This document shows positions 61,404-64,000 of a DNA stretch of 64,000 nucleotides, piece after piece. Origin of the DNA: Panagrolaimus kolymaensis (lineage: Eukaryota; Nematoda; Chromadorea; Rhabditida; Panagrolaimidae); NCBI GenBank assembly GCA_028622995.1, contig JAJQJQ010000010.1, positions 1,612,001 to 1,676,000 on the forward strand, read 5' to 3'. A program made the position numbers and the translations under genes. Position 1 is the stretch's first letter; every line of letters begins with the position of its first letter. The notes under the pieces were generated by a model. That model did not search any database and was not told the DNA's origin. It worked only from the letters and a program-made list of their open reading frames with translations.

Positions 61404-63147
61404 TCCACAAAATGCAGCTACAATTACTTGCTTTCCTTCTTTCACTTTCAAAAAATATTAAACAAAAACATACTTCGTTTATTATCAGTTTCTTTTTTCT
61501 TCTTCTTCCGTTCCCTTCTTCTTATTTCCTATTATTCAATATCCTTATTTTCATAAACAAATAAGAAAAAACAAACAACAACCTCTTCTACCGCAACAAC
61601 ACTAACAACTTTATGCTCAAAAATAAACATATATTCAAATTTTCTTTATAAAATTTTGTAGATGAAGCTGAAAAAGCAAATATTTGATAATATTACTATC
61701 ATTGGTTACCAAAATGAAAAAACAATGTCTTAGCACGTTTAGTTAATTTTTTTTTTTCTTTGTTATAGTTACATGTATTGGGTTTTATTTTAATTTTTTT
61801 TATTCGAAACAATTCTTGTTCATCGACCACCGCCTTCTAATTTTTTTCTATTTAAAAAAAAACAACATATTTCACTTGAAAGACGATTTTTATTATTATG
61901 TATATATAGGATATATTTTATTGTTGTAATATGAAATAAATCATAATATTTTTTTCAAATTAAATAAATTCGTGTTTACAAAAATCGTAGATTTATAAAG
62001 CTAATGCTTGGAAAAAACAATTTTGTTTCAAATGTTTTCATTTTCCATGGAACCAAAAATGGAAGAGTTAAAGCAATTATTCAACAAAAGGCTCTTCCGT
62101 TTTAACTTTCAAAGAAAGCATTCTAAAATGAAAAAAAAACACTGAGAAAAATCGAAAAATGTCACACTTTTGGTGTGACAAGCAAAATAAATATACGGTG
62201 GTTGGCCCGATAAAATTTTTTCTTCTAAAAAATTGCTCCTCATAATTATCTACGATGCCTACTCAACAGATTTCAAAAAAAATGTTTTTCAAAAAAGTTA
62301 TGAATTTTTTAAGCAAAAAAAAGTGTTGTACAACACGTCACACCTGTGTGACAAAATTTTGACAACTTTTTTTTTTCCAATCACAAATTAATAAAACTGT
62401 TGAGAACGCATTGTAGAGAAACTAAAATCAGGAAAATTAAACCTTACAAAATTTATTGGGCCAATCACCATATATTTATTTTCCTTGTCACACCAAAAGT
62501 GTGACAAGCAAAAATTTTCTCAGTGAACATAACATCCTCAGAATATTAGAATTATATTTAAATTAAATTTAATTTTTTATCTTAATTTCGTAAAAATTGC
62601 GATAAATTTGGTTATTACATGTTGAGTTTTTCATCAAAGTTGTAACATCGCGATCTTATCTTTCCTCTTTCTATATATATTTTTTGTTTTATAAGAGATT
62701 GAGCGTGAATTGATTTTCATCACCTTTTGCATTTGTAATGTTAGCAGCTGGTCGGCACGTCTAACCATTTTTTCTTATGTTTTTGTCTAAATGAATTATC
62801 GTCTCTAAAACAAAGCAACAATGGTGCTTACTTTTTTATACATTTCGATGCTCACTTGTCTAAAAGATGGTCGTCCATCGACCCAACTCTCTTGTTATAA
62901 TAAAATAAATCAGTATCAAACCAATAAAGCATTCTATTTTCTCAAAAATAAAAATTACAAGGGTTTTACTAAAAGTCCCTTCATCATAATATTTACGCGT
63001 AATTACGGTAATCGATATAAGAATTATGCATCCACAATTTTCTTCAAAAAATTTCGTTTTTGCTGACCCTCATTTGTCTTATTTTTGTCATATATTTTTT
63101 AAGCATATTATTTGATTGTTTTAGCTTGATTCATAGCTTCGGTCATA
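61404..63147. other. Intergenic region between the calcium pump and the TPR gene
   Basis: AT-rich; pump 3' UTR signals such as ATGAAATAAATCATAA are near 61.94 kb. The foldback element occupies 62140-62525. A frame at 62821-63066 begins with ATG but shows Lys/Asn/Phe-rich composition and no motif, and its TGA precedes the TPR gene, so it was not accepted. Confidence 0.5.
62140..62525. mobile_element. Foldback/MITE element with long inverted repeats (CACTGAGAAAA ends)
   Basis: The ends are CACTGAGAAAA and its complement TTTTCTCAGTG. Imperfect arms of about 180 nt cover nearly the whole element: a minor palindrome TCACACTTTTGGTGTGACA occurs in both arms, then AAATAAATATACGGTGGTTG pairs with a near-complement near 62465, and CTACGATGCCTACTCAACAG with a diverged complement near 62400. 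The centre holds CAACACGTCACACCTGTGTG. No coding frame. An A-rich left flank obscures the target duplication. Confidence 0.75.
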
Positions 63148-63966
63148 ATGCCTCCAAAACTATGTCAAGATGGTGATGCCACAGATCCTAAAGATGTGAG
63201 TCTTATTATCCCCTTAATTTATTACATATTTTAAATTTTTATTTAGGATAAACAACTATCTTCGACTCCAAACTCCGATGATATTGCTAAGGCTATTGCT
63301 TTCAAAAACGAAGGAAATGAATTCATGAGCGCATCGAAATTCAAGCAAGCCGTGGAAAAGTACACCAAGGCAATTGAATTGAATCGTGATCCTTTATACT
63401 TTTGTAACCGAGGAGCAGCTTATCATGGACTTAGAGAATATAGTAACGTCATTAAAGTTAGTACATGTTTTGCTTTAAAGCGTTTATGCCGCATTTTCTA
63501 GGATTGTCGTGTTGCTATTCAACTTAATTCAAAATATGCTAAAGCTTATGGTCGAATTGGGTTAGCTTATCTAAGTCAAAATCGATATAATGCCGCTGTT
63601 CGCGATTACAAAAAAGCTCTTGAATTAGACCCAACCAATAAAAACTACAAAGAAAATCTTGCACGTGCCAATGCAAAAATTCGAGAAGGAAATGAGGCAT
63701 ACCGGGCTGCATTTGGAAGAGTATTGTCTTTACTTATACTTATATATTAGTAACTTAAATTTTTTAGGAATTTAGTTGAAATGGCGCAGAATCAACGTAC
63801 TGAAGAATTAAGGATCGATCTTATGGATAATGCTATTAATCCCAAAGAAGTTCAAAATTATCGGGATTATGTAAAAGATATGCCTTTGATGGATGCTTAC
63901 ATGGCTTCACAAAGCAAAGTACCAGCACCTCCATTCGGACAGTTTCCTAAATTTCCATGGTCATAA
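63148..63966 (+). CDS. SGT-like small TPR co-chaperone (compact form)
   Basis: TPR co-chaperones of the SGT type bind the C-terminal EEVD tails of HSP70/HSP90 and help handle tail-anchored or mislocalised proteins in the cytosol. Exons 63148-63195, 63247-63456, 63502-63725, 63768-63966 give 681 nt, 226 aa. Three TPRs occupy residues about 30-135: AIAFKNEGNEFMSASKFKQA, DPLYFCNRGAAYHGLREYSN, YAKAYGRIGLAYLSQNRYNA. Carboxylate-clamp positions are conserved (KNEGN, CNR, K..GR). Unlike typical SGT, no N-terminal dimerisation domain precedes the TPRs, since a TGA lies in frame upstream of the ATG. The C-terminus (MDNAINPKEVQNYRDYV to PKFPWS) replaces the usual Met/Gln-rich tail. The last intron needs a weak GTCTTT donor. 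It could be a divergent paralogue or a gene with undetected 5' exons. Confidence 0.8.
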
Positions 63967-64000
63967 TGACAAACGGAATTGGGTTATCTAAACGTTAGAA

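Noticed and set aside
62821..63066. ATG frame just upstream of the TPR gene, considered as the missing SGT N-terminus
   Set aside because: It contains no SGT dimerisation-like sequence, ends at TGA 63066, and offers no good donor in phase with the TPR exons.
1..64000. tRNA, rRNA, spliced-leader RNA and CRISPR signatures
   Set aside because: No cloverleaf with A/B boxes, rRNA block, spliced-leader sequence or regularly spaced repeat array was recognised when reading both strands by eye; a covariance-model scan would be needed to exclude them fully.

Overview
The window reads as nuclear DNA of a nematode. It is AT-rich, genes are broken by many short introns (mostly about 45-70 nt) with GT donors and TTTTAG or TTTCAG acceptors, and the gene set is animal: a cullin-3, a p190-type RhoGAP, an SNX9-type sorting nexin (LST-4), an IL-17-receptor-like SEFIR receptor, a plasma-membrane Ca2+ ATPase and a remnant of a nematode chemoreceptor. 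The species cannot be named from sequence alone. Exon boundaries were placed by hand from splice signals and reading-frame continuity. For six complete genes the spliced exon sum is an exact multiple of three.

Layout. 1-1702 (-): 5' two thirds of cullin-3, running off the left edge. 6317-14199 (+): p190RhoGAP in 15 exons, after 4.6 kb of T-rich non-coding DNA. 17833-21912 (+): LST-4/SNX9 (SH3, PX, BAR) in 9 exons with two candidate alternative first exons. 21995-27410: a two-gene block, one unrecognised plus-strand gene and a convergent minus-strand gene with SUMO-interacting motifs and tandem BRCT-like domains, between diverged direct repeats; the left repeat carries a small inverted-repeat insertion that the right one lacks. 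28033-34768 (-): IL-17-receptor-like protein with two alternative signal-peptide exons. 39042-40130: a decayed chemoreceptor head-to-head with the tail of a DEDDy 3'-5' exonuclease gene, apparently joined at a rearrangement breakpoint. 40960-45794 (+): beta-propeller/RCC1-repeat protein of about 1,402 aa, possibly GLO-4/Claret type. 45795-55871: 10 kb without a gene but with two copies of a repeat family. 55872-61403 (+): plasma-membrane Ca2+ pump with two possible C-termini and a small secreted-protein gene nested antisense in an intron. 62140-62525: foldback element. 63148-63966 (+): SGT-like TPR co-chaperone.

There is no operon-like arrangement. The gene functions (ubiquitin ligase scaffold, Rho GTPase control, membrane remodelling, cytokine-type signalling, calcium extrusion, chaperoning) are unrelated housekeeping or signalling roles. 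The most unusual parts are the block between direct repeats at 22-27.4 kb, the double-truncation breakpoint near 39.84 kb, and the alternative first or last exons of three genes.
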